In this document: positions 35,084 to 45,900 of the stretch, piece after piece | Position numbering within the stretch: the first letter of the stretch is position 1 | Layout of the letters: every line of letters begins with the position of its first letter | Made by a program: the position numbers and the translations under genes | The notes under the pieces: generated by a model | What the model was told of the DNA's origin: nothing | What the model saw: only the letters and a program-made list of their open reading frames with translations | Databases searched by the model: none | NCBI RefSeq assembly: GCF_013388255.1 | Contig: NZ_CP058215.1 | Location: 1,178,001 to 1,242,000, forward strand | Length of the DNA stretch: 64,000 nt | Reading direction: 5' to 3' | Source: Methanolobus zinderi | GTDB taxonomy: Archaea > Halobacteriota > Methanosarcinia > Methanosarcinales > Methanosarcinaceae

Positions 35084-38000
35084 GTGAAAACGATACTGAA
35101 GTTAAGTCTCTTTGTGCTTGCATCAATTTGCATATTAATAAGCACCCCATCCTTTGCATTGGCAGAGGATTATGAAAATGACAGTTATTTGAGCAATGAC
35201 AACTTCAGCAATGTTTCACCTGATAACCAGTTCTCTACGGTCCCCATAAACCCTGCATTTATCGAATATCAGAAAGAACTTGAAGAAAACAGCGAAAAGC
35301 AGTCAAATGTGGATAATCGATTCAGTATTAACACCTTTGAGACAGATTTCGATAATCATTTTCCTCCTGAAATTTCAAACGATATGCAGGACATTCAGTC
35401 CCCGGAAGGAATAATTCATCCATCCGGCCTTAAGCCATCGCCTATAGATTTTTCCTACATTTCTCCGGTGGATATGAAAGAATTACTTACCAGCGATGAG
35501 TATGGCGATATGCCATCCTCGATGTCAATGAGTACTCTTCTTGAGGAGTCCTATTCTACCCAATATGATCTGCGGGAGAAAGGTGGTGTGACAGGAGTAC
35601 GTGATCAGGCATTTGCAGGAACTTGCTGGGCACATGCATCATTGGCTTCACTGGAATCATATCTGATGCATAACAGGTCCGAAGAATGGGATTTTTCTGA
35701 AAATCACGTTAAGAATGCACTGGTATCATCCTACCAGGATGGTTTTGATCGCCCGACTCACGATGACGGTGGAAATGACCTTATGACACTCGCATATCTT
35801 GCAAGATGGGATGGTCCTGTTACCGAGTCCGATGATCCCTATGATGACCTGTCACCTGTTTCATCCTCTGACACGGTTGTTGCAAAACATGTTCAGGAAG
35901 CACTGATGCTTCCGATGGTAAATCATTCAGATGATCTGTTCAAATGGGCAATAACAAACTATGGTGCCATTACGGTTGCCATGCATGATGATAGTTCCAG
36001 ATATTTCAACAAAGAGAACAATACATATTATTGCTATGAAGAAGGCAAACCTTTGACTCACGCAGTATGTCTGGCTGGCTGGGACGACAATTTTGACAGG
36101 AACAGGTTCACTCCGGCAGCGCCGGGTGATGGAGCATACATAATCAAGAATTCTTGGGGTGACAACTGGGGTGATGCCGGATACTTCTATATTTCATACT
36201 ACGATACGGCACTGGGTACTTCCAATAATATGGAAGGCGATGGTGGTCAGAATGTATATACCACAAATTTCGTGATCACTGCTGAGAATGTCAGCAACTA
36301 TGATCGCATCTACCAGTACGATCCACTGGGCTGGTGTTCAAACCTGGGCTATAACAACAGCACTGTCACAGGAGCAAATATCTTCACGGCAGAATCAAAT
36401 GAAACCCTGGAAGCTGTAAGTTTCTATACAGTTGATTCTAATTCATTCTACAATATCTCAATCTATCTTGACCCCGAAAATGGTCCGATCACCGTTTCCG
36501 GTCCTGTATCAGTAAAGAACGGAAGCATGCCACTGGCAGGCTACCATACTGTGGATCTTGATACCAATGTGTCGCTCTCGGAAGGCCAGAATTTCTCGGT
36601 AGTAATAGCTTTCACAACTCCCGCTTATAATTATCCACTAGCTATCGAAAAAGCTATATCCGGACATAGCAGCAATGCCCATGCCGAAAAAGGACAAAGT
36701 TATCTAAGAGTCAATGAAACCACATGGGAAGATATTTCGCAAAACGGTACGAATGTATGTATCAAAGCTTTCACAAAAGAAGATAAAGAGCCTGAATCAA
36801 GATTCGTAGCTGATAAAAGGTACGTCCATGTGAACGAACCTGTTAATTTCCATGATGCAAGTCTTTTCTCACCGGAGTCATGGGAATGGGATTTCGGGGA
36901 TAATTCCACATCAACAGAACAGGATCCTTCTCATTTCTATACCAGTACAGGAATCTACAACGTTTCTCTGAATGCATCAAATGAATTTGGTAGCAATAGT
37001 AAAAAACGGACTTCCTTCATTCAGGTGCTGAATACCACGATCAATGTCAACAGCAGCGGGAATGCAGACTTTACAAACATCCAGGATGCCATTGTTGCAG
37101 CATCTGAAGGTGATACCATCATCGTTGAACCGGGGACATATACCGAGAGGCTTAGTTTCAGGAAGGATAATCTAACTCTCAGATCATCTACAGGCAATCC
37201 TGCGGATGTAAAGATAATTTCTTCAAATCCTGATGATACTGATAAGCTTAACTTTGCAGTCTTTATAATGGGGGATAATGTCACATTTCAGGGTGTTACG
37301 GTTTCAGGAGGTTACTATGGTATACTTCTTCAGCTATCGAATAATTGCAGTATTAACGATTGCATGCTAACTAACAATTATTTGAGCGGGCTGTTCATTG
37401 GTGGTTCATATAACAACAGTATTCTAAATTGCACTACCTATAACAATACAGCAGGTGGATTATACCTCACGGATTCAGCTAATAATTATTTCGCAAACAA
37501 TTCAATGTTCGGGAATAGTGTTAACTGCGTGCTGATTTCACAAAAAGACATCATAGATATCAGTAATACGGTTGAAGGTAAGCCTATTTACTATCTTTCG
37601 GGCTTATCGGACATGGTGATAGATAAGGATTCCAATGCCGGATTGGTTCATCTTATCGATTGCTCGAATATCACGGTAAAAGATATCGAAGTGGAAAAGA
37701 ACTACTATGGTACATATCTTTACAATACTAGCAATAGCACTATCAAAAACAGCACATATAGTAAAAACTTCCGTGGTATTTATCTGGATTATTCCACAAA
37801 CAACACGGTTTCAAACTGTACTTCAGACAGTAATAGAAATTACGGTATTGCACTGATCGAATCCAGCTATAATCTCATCTATAACAATTATTTCAATAAT
37901 ACTGATAATGTCCTGATCTCAGGCATTCTCTCCAATCAATGGAACATTTCGATGACTTCAGGTACTAATATCATTGGTGGAGACTATATTGGAGGTAATT

Positions 38001-38869
38001 ACTGGGCAAAACCTGACGGCACTGGCTGGAGCCAGGTTAACCCTTCAACAGGGGATGGGTTCTGCGAGCCTTACACTTTGACTGCTTGTAATATTGACAA
38101 TCTCCCACTAACAACTAATGATGAAATATCTTTGGCTGACGGAAACAATGCAAATGATAATTCTGGCAGTCAGAGTGAGAATGACGGAGTAAACATTCGA
38201 AAAAGTAATCCGGTACTCTACGGTGCTAATGTCGTTTCAGTAGTTTCGGATATGCAGTTTATCGGCAAGGAATCTGAAGTGAATTATGAATTCACTGATA
38301 AGGAAAATCCCGTTACTCATATACGTCTTCAGGCAAAGACAACTGAAGGATATGTAGTTGCAGATGTAAGCAGGCTGGATGGTCCTCACAAAGGTCTTTC
38401 CGAACAACCCTCCGGTAAGGTCTACCAGAATCTGGAAATCACTCTTGGAGATGAATCACTTTCATTCTCAGATTTCATAGATGAAGCTGTAATAGGTTTC
38501 AACGTACCGATAAAGTGGATCGAGTATAATGGTATTGATGCGGATACAATTCGCCTGGAGCACTATTCTGAAGGAAGATGGGAAACACTTCCGACCACAA
38601 AGGTAGATGAAGCTGATGGAATATTTTACTTTGAGGCTGTAACAACCGGCTTCTCGCCATTTTCCATCTGTGCCGATACGGTTTCAAACAGTAATGAAAA
38701 AATAGAAGTATCCCTGTCAGGTGACGATGATATAAATAGCAAAAATGAAGGTAGTGGATCTAACAGTGAAAGCAAGAAAATCGGAATGAATTCTTTCATG
38801 TTCATGCTTTTTATGCTGTTCATCATTGCAGTTTTTGCATATGTTAAGTATCAGAAGCGGGATAGATGA
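35084..38869 (+). CDS. Surface papain-like peptidase with lectin-like, PKD, beta-helix and PGF-pre-PGF domains (copy 1)
   Basis: The product has 1261 residues. A signal peptide (to about 27) and a prodomain-like segment with PSPIDFSYISPVDM lead to a C1 peptidase (about 155-385) with catalytic Cys181 (AGTCWAHA), His326 and Asn356 (IIKNSWGDNWG). A lectin-like domain of the type often paired with archaeal C1 peptidases (about 400-565) follows, then PKD (about 575-650, WEWDFGDNST), a NosD-type parallel beta helix (about 655-1010), a PGF-pre-PGF domain (about 1065-1205), and a C-terminal helix with basic tail. There are many NxS/T sequons. It should be a cell-surface protease or adhesin. The start is GTG. 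Confidence 0.9.
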   Translation: MKTILKLSLFVLASICILISTPSFALAEDYENDSYLSNDNFSNVSPDNQFSTVPINPAFIEYQKELEENSEKQSNVDNRFSINTFETDFDNHFPPEISNDMQDIQSPEGIIHPSGLKPSPIDFSYISPVDMKELLTSDEYGDMPSSMSMSTLLEESYSTQYDLREKGGVTGVRDQAFAGTCWAHASLASLESYLMHNRSEEWDFSENHVKNALVSSYQDGFDRPTHDDGGNDLMTLAYLARWDGPVTESDDPYDDLSPVSSSDTVVAKHVQEALMLPMVNHSDDLFKWAITNYGAITVAMHDDSSRYFNKENNTYYCYEEGKPLTHAVCLAGWDDNFDRNRFTPAAPGDGAYIIKNSWGDNWGDAGYFYISYYDTALGTSNNMEGDGGQNVYTTNFVITAENVSNYDRIYQYDPLGWCSNLGYNNSTVTGANIFTAESNETLEAVSFYTVDSNSFYNISIYLDPENGPITVSGPVSVKNGSMPLAGYHTVDLDTNVSLSEGQNFSVVIAFTTPAYNYPLAIEKAISGHSSNAHAEKGQSYLRVNETTWEDISQNGTNVCIKAFTKEDKEPESRFVADKRYVHVNEPVNFHDASLFSPESWEWDFGDNSTSTEQDPSHFYTSTGIYNVSLNASNEFGSNSKKRTSFIQVLNTTINVNSSGNADFTNIQDAIVAASEGDTIIVEPGTYTERLSFRKDNLTLRSSTGNPADVKIISSNPDDTDKLNFAVFIMGDNVTFQGVTVSGGYYGILLQLSNNCSINDCMLTNNYLSGLFIGGSYNNSILNCTTYNNTAGGLYLTDSANNYFANNSMFGNSVNCVLISQKDIIDISNTVEGKPIYYLSGLSDMVIDKDSNAGLVHLIDCSNITVKDIEVEKNYYGTYLYNTSNSTIKNSTYSKNFRGIYLDYSTNNTVSNCTSDSNRNYGIALIESSYNLIYNNYFNNTDNVLISGILSNQWNISMTSGTNIIGGDYIGGNYWAKPDGTGWSQVNPSTGDGFCEPYTLTACNIDNLPLTTNDEISLADGNNANDNSGSQSENDGVNIRKSNPVLYGANVVSVVSDMQFIGKESEVNYEFTDKENPVTHIRLQAKTTEGYVVADVSRLDGPHKGLSEQPSGKVYQNLEITLGDESLSFSDFIDEAVIGFNVPIKWIEYNGIDADTIRLEHYSEGRWETLPTTKVDEADGIFYFEAVTTGFSPFSICADTVSNSNEKIEVSLSGDDDINSKNEGSGSNSESKKIGMNSFMFMLFMLFIIAVFAYVKYQKRDR

Positions 38870-38957
38870 ACAACTATCCCTTTTTCAGTTTTGGATAGAA
38901 AATCACTGGTAACTCTAGTTAAAAAACTTAATCAGTAGCGAGTTTTATGCAAAATCT

Positions 38958-39008
38958 AATTATATAATCTAGTTTTATATAATGTATGTTGCATCAATGA
39001 GGGATACA
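38958..39008 (+). promoter_or_regulatory. Promoter and start region of the second peptidase gene
   Basis: The TATA-like AATTATATAATC lies about 45 bases before GTG at 39009. ATGAGGGATACAGTG offers either an ATG start at 38997 or GAGGG as ribosome site for the GTG. Confidence 0.55.
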
Positions 39009-42000
39009 GTGAAAACGTTGTTGAAGTTGACAGTTTTTATGTTCGTGGCATTTTTTTTCATTTTAATGAATACTGCAACTTGTATGGCACAGCCTGATTC
39101 AGGAGATGAGTTGCTTGCAGTAACTAACTCAGATGTCAACTCCAGCAAAGATCAATCATCTCCTCAATTTTTTATTGCACCCGTTAATCCTGCATTCGTT
39201 GAGTACCAGAAAGAACTTGAAGAGAGTCAGGGTGAACAATCTTCCGAAAATAGGCAATTGAATACTTTGTCCTACGACGTTCTTAATAAATCTATCAATC
39301 ATGAAGATCAGGTACTATCGAATAATGCCAGCGTTCTGCTTGATCCACAGATTGCGGATGATCCGACTTATAAATCGGGTCTCCAGCCTTCTCCAATAGA
39401 TTTTTCCTATTTGTCTCCTGTTGACATTGATCAGTTACTGGCTGACGAAAATTATCCCATGGCATTTTCCACAGCAGGTATTGAACCAGCCGCTGAAACT
39501 TTCCCTTCACGCTTTGACCTTCGCGAACAGGGTGGTGTGACAGGAGTACGTGATCAGGCATTTGCAGGAACTTGTTGGGCACATGGCTCCCTTGGTTCAT
39601 TGGAATCATACCTCCTATATAGTAATTCAGAGAACTGGGATTTTTCTGAAAATCACATGAAGAATACATTGGTATCTTCCTATCAGGATGGTTTTGATCA
39701 GTCCTCTCCTGATGAAGGTGGCACCTCTCTGAAAGCGCTCGCATATTTTGCAAGGTGGGACGGCCCGGTCACCGAGTCCGATGATCCTTACAACGATCTG
39801 TCACCCGCTTCATCCTCTGACGTGGTCGTTGCAAAACATGTTCAGGAAACCTTAATACTTCCTTCTTTGAATCAATCGTTTGATCTCTATAAGTGGATAA
39901 TAATGAACTATGGAGCTGTTTCAATAGCCATGTATGAGGACGACGATCACTTTTATAACGAAGAAAACAGCACTTACTATTTTTATGAAGAAAGTCTACC
40001 ATTGACACATGGTATAACGCTGGTTGGCTGGGATGATGATTTTGACAGGAACAGGTTCACTCCGGCAGCTCCGGGAGATGGAGCATACATAATCAAGAAT
40101 TCCTGGGGGGATAACTGGGGAGAAGAAGGTTATTTCTATATTTCATATTATGATACATCGGTAGGTATCACTGAATTTAAAAATAAAAAGTCATATGCAC
40201 CGATGAGTAATTTCCTGTTCACGGCAGAAAACATCAGCAACTATGATCATATCTATCAGTATGATCCGCTTGGATGGAGTTCAAACATTGGAATAGGCAC
40301 CAACACAGTAATAGGAGCCAATATCTTCACAGCAGAATCAGACGAAACGCTTGAAGCTGTGAGTTTCTATACAACTGACTCCAACTCTTTCTACAACATT
40401 TCTATCTACCTGGATCCAGAAGATGGTCCGATCAATACTTCCGGTCCTGTAAGTGTGAAAAATGGAAGCGAAGCTTTTGCAGGATATCACACCGTAAACC
40501 TTGATACTGATATTTCACTTTCTGCCGGCCAGAATTTTTCCGTTGTTATCTTTTTCACAACACCTGAGTACACTTATCCTGTTGCAATTGAATCTCCACT
40601 ATCAGGCTATAGTAGTATCAATATACGTTCTGAACCTGGTCAGAGTTATGCCAGTGCTGATGGTGTGGAATGGACAGACCTGTCACTATATAATTCAAAT
40701 GTATGTATCAAAGCCTTTACCACAGAGGATAGAGGACCCGAAGCAGGTTTTGTTGCTGACAAGAGGTATGTCCATGTGAATGAACCCGTTAATTTCCATG
40801 ATGCAAGTCTTTTCTCGCCCGAATCATGGGAATGGGATTTCGGAAACAATTCCACGTCAACTGAACAGAATCCTTCACACACCTATTCCAGTACGGGAAT
40901 ATACAATGTTTCTCTGAATACATCAAATGAATTTGGCAGTAATGTCACAACAAGAAGTTCCTTTATCCAGGTACTGAATACAACGATCACTGTAAACAGC
41001 AGCGGAAATGCTGACTTCACGCACATTCAGGATGCCATTGTTGCAGCATCTGAAGGTGATACTATAATTGTTGAACCTGGAACATATACCGAAAGGCTCA
41101 GTTTCAGGAAAGATAATCTCACTCTCAGGTCATCCACAGGCAATCCTGCAGATGTAAATATAATTTCCTCAAACCCTGACAAAAATGATCCTTCCAACTT
41201 TGCTGTCTTTATGATGGCAGATAATATTACTCTCCAGGGTGTTACGGTTTCAGGCGGTTACTATGGGGTATTTCCCCAGCTATCGAATAATTGTAGTATC
41301 ATCGATTGCAGGATGGTCAATAATTCTTTATCCGGTTTGTTCATTTATGATTCATACAATAACACTATTCTAAATTGCACTATGGATAACAACACAGCCG
41401 GATTATACATATCAGATTCAGCTAATAATTATTTCGTAAACAATTCAATGTTTGGGAATATACGTAACTGCGCACTGATTTCACATAAAGATATTATTGA
41501 TACCAGTAACACAGTTGAAGGCAAACCTATTTACTACCTTTCGGGAGTATCGGATGTGGTAATAGATCGGGATTCGAACGCCGGACTGGTGCACCTTGCT
41601 GATTGTTCAAATATTACAGTAAAAGATATCGACGTGGAAAAAAACTTCTATGGTATATATCTCCACAATACTAGCAATAGTAAGATCATAAACAGTACGT
41701 CTTCTAAAAACATCCGTGGTGTTCATCTGGAGTATTCCACAAACAATACAGTCTTCAATTGTTCTTTAGAAAACAGTTCTAGCTACGGAATCTCACTTAC
41801 TGAAAGTAATGATAACCTAATCTATAACAATTATTTCAATAGTGATGATAACGTTCTGATCTCAGGCACTCTCTCCAATCGGTGGAACATTCCAGTGACT
41901 CCGGGTCGCAATATAATTGGTGGAGATTACATTGGAGGTAATTACTGGGCAAAACCAGACGGAACCGGCTGGAGCCAGGTAAATTCTTCTATTGGCGATG

Positions 42001-42815
42001 GGTTCTGTCATCCTTATAATTTAAGTGCTGACGGCTCTAACACTGATCACCTTCCACTTACACTTAATACTGATCCGCTTTCAGGTAGCGAGAACAATGC
42101 TAATGTTGACTCTGTCAGCCAGGGTGATGGTGAAGGAGTAAACATCCGCAGGACCACTCTCGCTTTTTACGATAGCAATATCATCTCAGTAGAATCTGAT
42201 ATGAGATTTATTGGTCAGGGTACTGAAGTGAACTATGAGTTCAATGAAAAAGAAAATCCAGTCACACATATACGTTTTCAGGCGAAGACAACTGAAGGAT
42301 ATGTAGTAGCGGATGTAAGCAGACTGGATGGTCCTCATGAAGGTACTTACAGCCAGCCTTCAGGTCATGTATATCAGAATCTGGAGATTACTTTGGGAGA
42401 TACGGGTCTTGGATCATCCGGTTTCATGGATGAGGCTGTAATTGGTTTCAATGTTCCCGGAGACTGGATGGAGTCAAATAACATCGATGAGAGCACTATT
42501 CGTCTGGAACATTATACAAACGATAGATGGGAAAAGCTTTCAACCGAAAAGGTCCGTGAAAGTGATGGGCTACTTTATTTCGAAGCTGTAACAAAAGGTT
42601 TTTCGCCATTTGCTATTTGTGCAGATACAGTTGAAATGAGTGATGAAATAGACGTATCCCTGTCCGGTGACAATGGCCTGAAACCCCAAAGTGAAGATAA
42701 AGAAATCAAAAACGGCAGCAGATATGGTAATATTTATGCTTTGTCGTTCCTGCTATTTATTGTGTTCATCTCTTCGGTTCTAATCTATCGCCGATACAGA
42801 AAACAGGATGAATGA
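38997..42815 (+). CDS. Surface papain-like peptidase with lectin-like, PKD, beta-helix and PGF-pre-PGF domains (copy 2)
   Basis: The domain order is that of copy 1: signal peptide, PVNPAFVEYQ and PSPIDFSYLSPVD in the prodomain, C1 peptidase with intact AGTCWAHG, a His in LTHGITLVGWDDD and IIKNSWGDNWG, lectin-like domain, PKD (WEWDFGNNST), beta helix, PGF-pre-PGF domain, C-terminal helix and basic tail. Nucleotide identity with copy 1 is nearly complete over some blocks (peptidase core, PKD start), which points to recent duplication or gene conversion. The ATG at 38997 or the GTG at 39009 is the start; the frame also opens at 38982. Confidence 0.9.
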   Translation: MRDTVKTLLKLTVFMFVAFFFILMNTATCMAQPDSGDELLAVTNSDVNSSKDQSSPQFFIAPVNPAFVEYQKELEESQGEQSSENRQLNTLSYDVLNKSINHEDQVLSNNASVLLDPQIADDPTYKSGLQPSPIDFSYLSPVDIDQLLADENYPMAFSTAGIEPAAETFPSRFDLREQGGVTGVRDQAFAGTCWAHGSLGSLESYLLYSNSENWDFSENHMKNTLVSSYQDGFDQSSPDEGGTSLKALAYFARWDGPVTESDDPYNDLSPASSSDVVVAKHVQETLILPSLNQSFDLYKWIIMNYGAVSIAMYEDDDHFYNEENSTYYFYEESLPLTHGITLVGWDDDFDRNRFTPAAPGDGAYIIKNSWGDNWGEEGYFYISYYDTSVGITEFKNKKSYAPMSNFLFTAENISNYDHIYQYDPLGWSSNIGIGTNTVIGANIFTAESDETLEAVSFYTTDSNSFYNISIYLDPEDGPINTSGPVSVKNGSEAFAGYHTVNLDTDISLSAGQNFSVVIFFTTPEYTYPVAIESPLSGYSSINIRSEPGQSYASADGVEWTDLSLYNSNVCIKAFTTEDRGPEAGFVADKRYVHVNEPVNFHDASLFSPESWEWDFGNNSTSTEQNPSHTYSSTGIYNVSLNTSNEFGSNVTTRSSFIQVLNTTITVNSSGNADFTHIQDAIVAASEGDTIIVEPGTYTERLSFRKDNLTLRSSTGNPADVNIISSNPDKNDPSNFAVFMMADNITLQGVTVSGGYYGVFPQLSNNCSIIDCRMVNNSLSGLFIYDSYNNTILNCTMDNNTAGLYISDSANNYFVNNSMFGNIRNCALISHKDIIDTSNTVEGKPIYYLSGVSDVVIDRDSNAGLVHLADCSNITVKDIDVEKNFYGIYLHNTSNSKIINSTSSKNIRGVHLEYSTNNTVFNCSLENSSSYGISLTESNDNLIYNNYFNSDDNVLISGTLSNRWNIPVTPGRNIIGGDYIGGNYWAKPDGTGWSQVNSSIGDGFCHPYNLSADGSNTDHLPLTLNTDPLSGSENNANVDSVSQGDGEGVNIRRTTLAFYDSNIISVESDMRFIGQGTEVNYEFNEKENPVTHIRFQAKTTEGYVVADVSRLDGPHEGTYSQPSGHVYQNLEITLGDTGLGSSGFMDEAVIGFNVPGDWMESNNIDESTIRLEHYTNDRWEKLSTEKVRESDGLLYFEAVTKGFSPFAICADTVEMSDEIDVSLSGDNGLKPQSEDKEIKNGSRYGNIYALSFLLFIVFISSVLIYRRYRKQDE

Positions 42816-42909
42816 GTTAAGGATTTTATTTCGGTTTTTTGATAAAAGCTAAATTCTTACAATTTTTATTCGCAGTTGGTTCATGAAAAAGAAGATGTCA
42901 TTCGGAATT

Positions 42910-42962
42910 AAAAATATATAATTTGATATTATATTATCTATGTTCTGTTAATGAGGGATTAT
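42910..42962 (+). promoter_or_regulatory. Promoter and start region of the third peptidase gene
   Basis: The TATA-like AAAATATATAATTT lies about 46 bases before GTG at 42963. ATGAGGGATTATGTG again allows ATG (42951) or GTG with GAGGG as ribosome site. Confidence 0.55.
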
Positions 42963-45900
42963 GTGAAAACGGTATTGAAATTTAATTGTTTTTTACTAAT
43001 AGTCATCTGTTTAATTCTGATTGCTACTCCATCAGTTATAGCACAATCAGTTCCAGCAGATGAAGAGATTACAGGTGCTGGTTCAGATATCAACCTCAGT
43101 ACAGACCCTTCGGAACTACAATTGCATGCTGCACCCCTCAATTCTGCTTTTATTGAATATCAGAACGAACTTAAAGAAGATCAGCCTGAACAATTGTACT
43201 CATTTTCACATAACCTTACTCCTGAATCTGTCGATCATGAAGAGTGGGCACTACTGACCAATAATAATAGCCTTTATGAAGTTCAGATATCAGACGATAA
43301 TGTATATCCTTCGGGACTTCATCCCTCTCCTGTAGACCTTTCCTATCTCTCTCCCGTCAATATGGAAGAATTACTGGCAGATGGGAAATATGGCGATATG
43401 CCTTCTTCAATGGCAATAAGTACTCTTTCAGAGGAAATCTATCCTTCCCGGTATGATCTGAGGGACGAGGGAACTGTCACGGAAGTAAAGTTTCAGGGAA
43501 CCGCCGGTAGTTGCTGGGCTCATGCATCGCTTGCTTCACTTGAATCATTCCTGCTAAGAAAGAATTCTGAGTACCGGGACTTTTCCGAGAACAATCTTAA
43601 AAACAGGTTAGTGATCTATGAACCGGATGGTTTTGACCGTATCTCTCATGATGCATGGGGAGCCAGTCTTCCGGCTGTTGCATATCTTGCCAGATGGGAT
43701 GGTCCGGTTACCGAGTCAGATGATCCCTACAACGATATATCACCCATTTCATCCTCTGAGGCTGTTGTAGCGAAACACGTTCAGGAAGTCTTAATCCTGC
43801 CGGATCTAAATCACTCTGATGACCTTTTCAAATGGGCGATAAGCAACTATGGTGCAATTACAGTAGCCATGCACGAAGATAGTGATTTTTTAAACAAAGA
43901 TAATAATACATATTATTGCTACGAAGAGGATGTAGAACGAAACCATGCTGTAAGTCTTGTTGGCTGGGATGATGATTTTGACAGGAACAGTTTTACTCCT
44001 GATGCACCGGGAGACGGTGCATACATAATCAAGAATTCCTGGAGTGATAACTGGGGTGAAGATGGATACTTCTATATCTCCTATTATGATTCAATTCTGG
44101 GAAATAACGGTGCTCTTTACAGCAATGGTCCATATTTGATGAATACTGTGATCACTGCAGAAAATGTCAGCAACTATGACAATATCTACCAGTACGACCC
44201 TTTTGGATGGTGTCTCAACTACGGTTATGGTTATGGCTATACTACAGCAACAGCAGCCAATATTTTCAAAGCAGCATCGAATGAAACCCTTGAAGCTGTA
44301 AGTTTCTATACAGTTGATTCAAATTCATTTTACAATATCTCAATCTACCTTGATCCTGAAAATGGTCCGATCAATTTTTCCGGTCCGGTGTCAGTGAAGA
44401 ACGGAAGTATGCCAATAGCGGGTTATCACACTGTGGATCTTGATACCAATTTTTCACTCTCAACAGGTCAGAATTTTTCGGTTGTCATCACTTTCACAAC
44501 ACCGGAATATGACTATCCTGTAGCAGTTGAAACTAATATTCCCACTTATAGCAGCAATGCATATGCAGAGGCAGGAGAAAGCTATCTCAGCTTTGATGGA
44601 ATCACATGGACAGATGTTTCTGAACAAGGTATGAATATATGCATTAAGGCTTTCACAAAAGAAGATAAAGAGCCTGAAGCAAGCTTTGTTGCAGGCAAAA
44701 GGTATGTTCATGTGGACGATCCGATTTATTTTTATGATGCGAGTCGTTTCTCACCTGACTTCTGGCAATGGGATTTCGGGGATAATTCCACATCAACAGT
44801 ACAGCATCCTTCCCACTCCTATGCAGAACCGGGGTTATACAATGTTTCCCTGAATGCATCAAATGGCTTTGGTAACAATATTACAACAAGAAAATCATTC
44901 ATCCAGGTGTTGAATACCACGATCACAGTCAACAGTAGCGGAAATGCTGATTTTACTACTATTCGGGATGCTCTGACTGCAGCTTCGGAAGGAGATTCTA
45001 TAATAGTCGAACCCGGGACCTACTATGAGCAGCTAAGGATCGCCAAGGACAATATCACTCTCAGGTCATCCACAAATAATCCTGCAGATGTAAGGATTAT
45101 ATCTTCAAACTCTAACCACACTGAGAAAGAGAATTATGCAGTCTATTTAACGGCAGATAATGTAACTTTCCAGGGTTTTACGGTTTCAGGTGCTTATCGA
45201 GGTATCTATCTTTCTGATTCAAACGAGTGTAATATAAGTGACAGCATGGTTTCAGGCTGTTACCAGGGAATGAGATTATCCAATTCGAATCTGTGCAATA
45301 TAAGTAACAGCAGTTTTTCCGGTTGCTATGTAGGGATACATCTCTCTGATTCTGAAGATTGTAGCATTATTGACTGCATTACGGATAATAACCTTTACAC
45401 CGGCCTGTACATTTATGAATCGTTTAACAACAGTATTCTGAATTGTACAATCGAGGACAATACAGATTATGGTTTGCAGTTGTGGTATTCGGAGAACAAC
45501 AGTTTTGCGAACAATTCAATTTCAGGAAGCATCTATAATTGCCTGCTCTATTCACATAACAATGTTATCGATACCAGCAATACTGTGGAAGGTAAGCCGA
45601 TTTATTATCTCTCTGGAGTATCAGACATCGTTATAGATAGGGATTCGAATGCCGGATTGGTGCATCTCATCGATTGCTCTAATATCACGGTAAAAGATAC
45701 CGAAATTCAAAATAACTTCTACGGCATCCATTTTTACAATACTACTAAAAGTACTATCGCAAACTGTACGCTAAGTACCAATGCAGATGCCATCTATCTT
45801 TTTGCTTCACACAACAATACAATATACAATTCCACACTAGCCAATAGTATCCACTACGGAATTTCATTAAGAGAAAGTAATGATAACCTTATTTATAACA

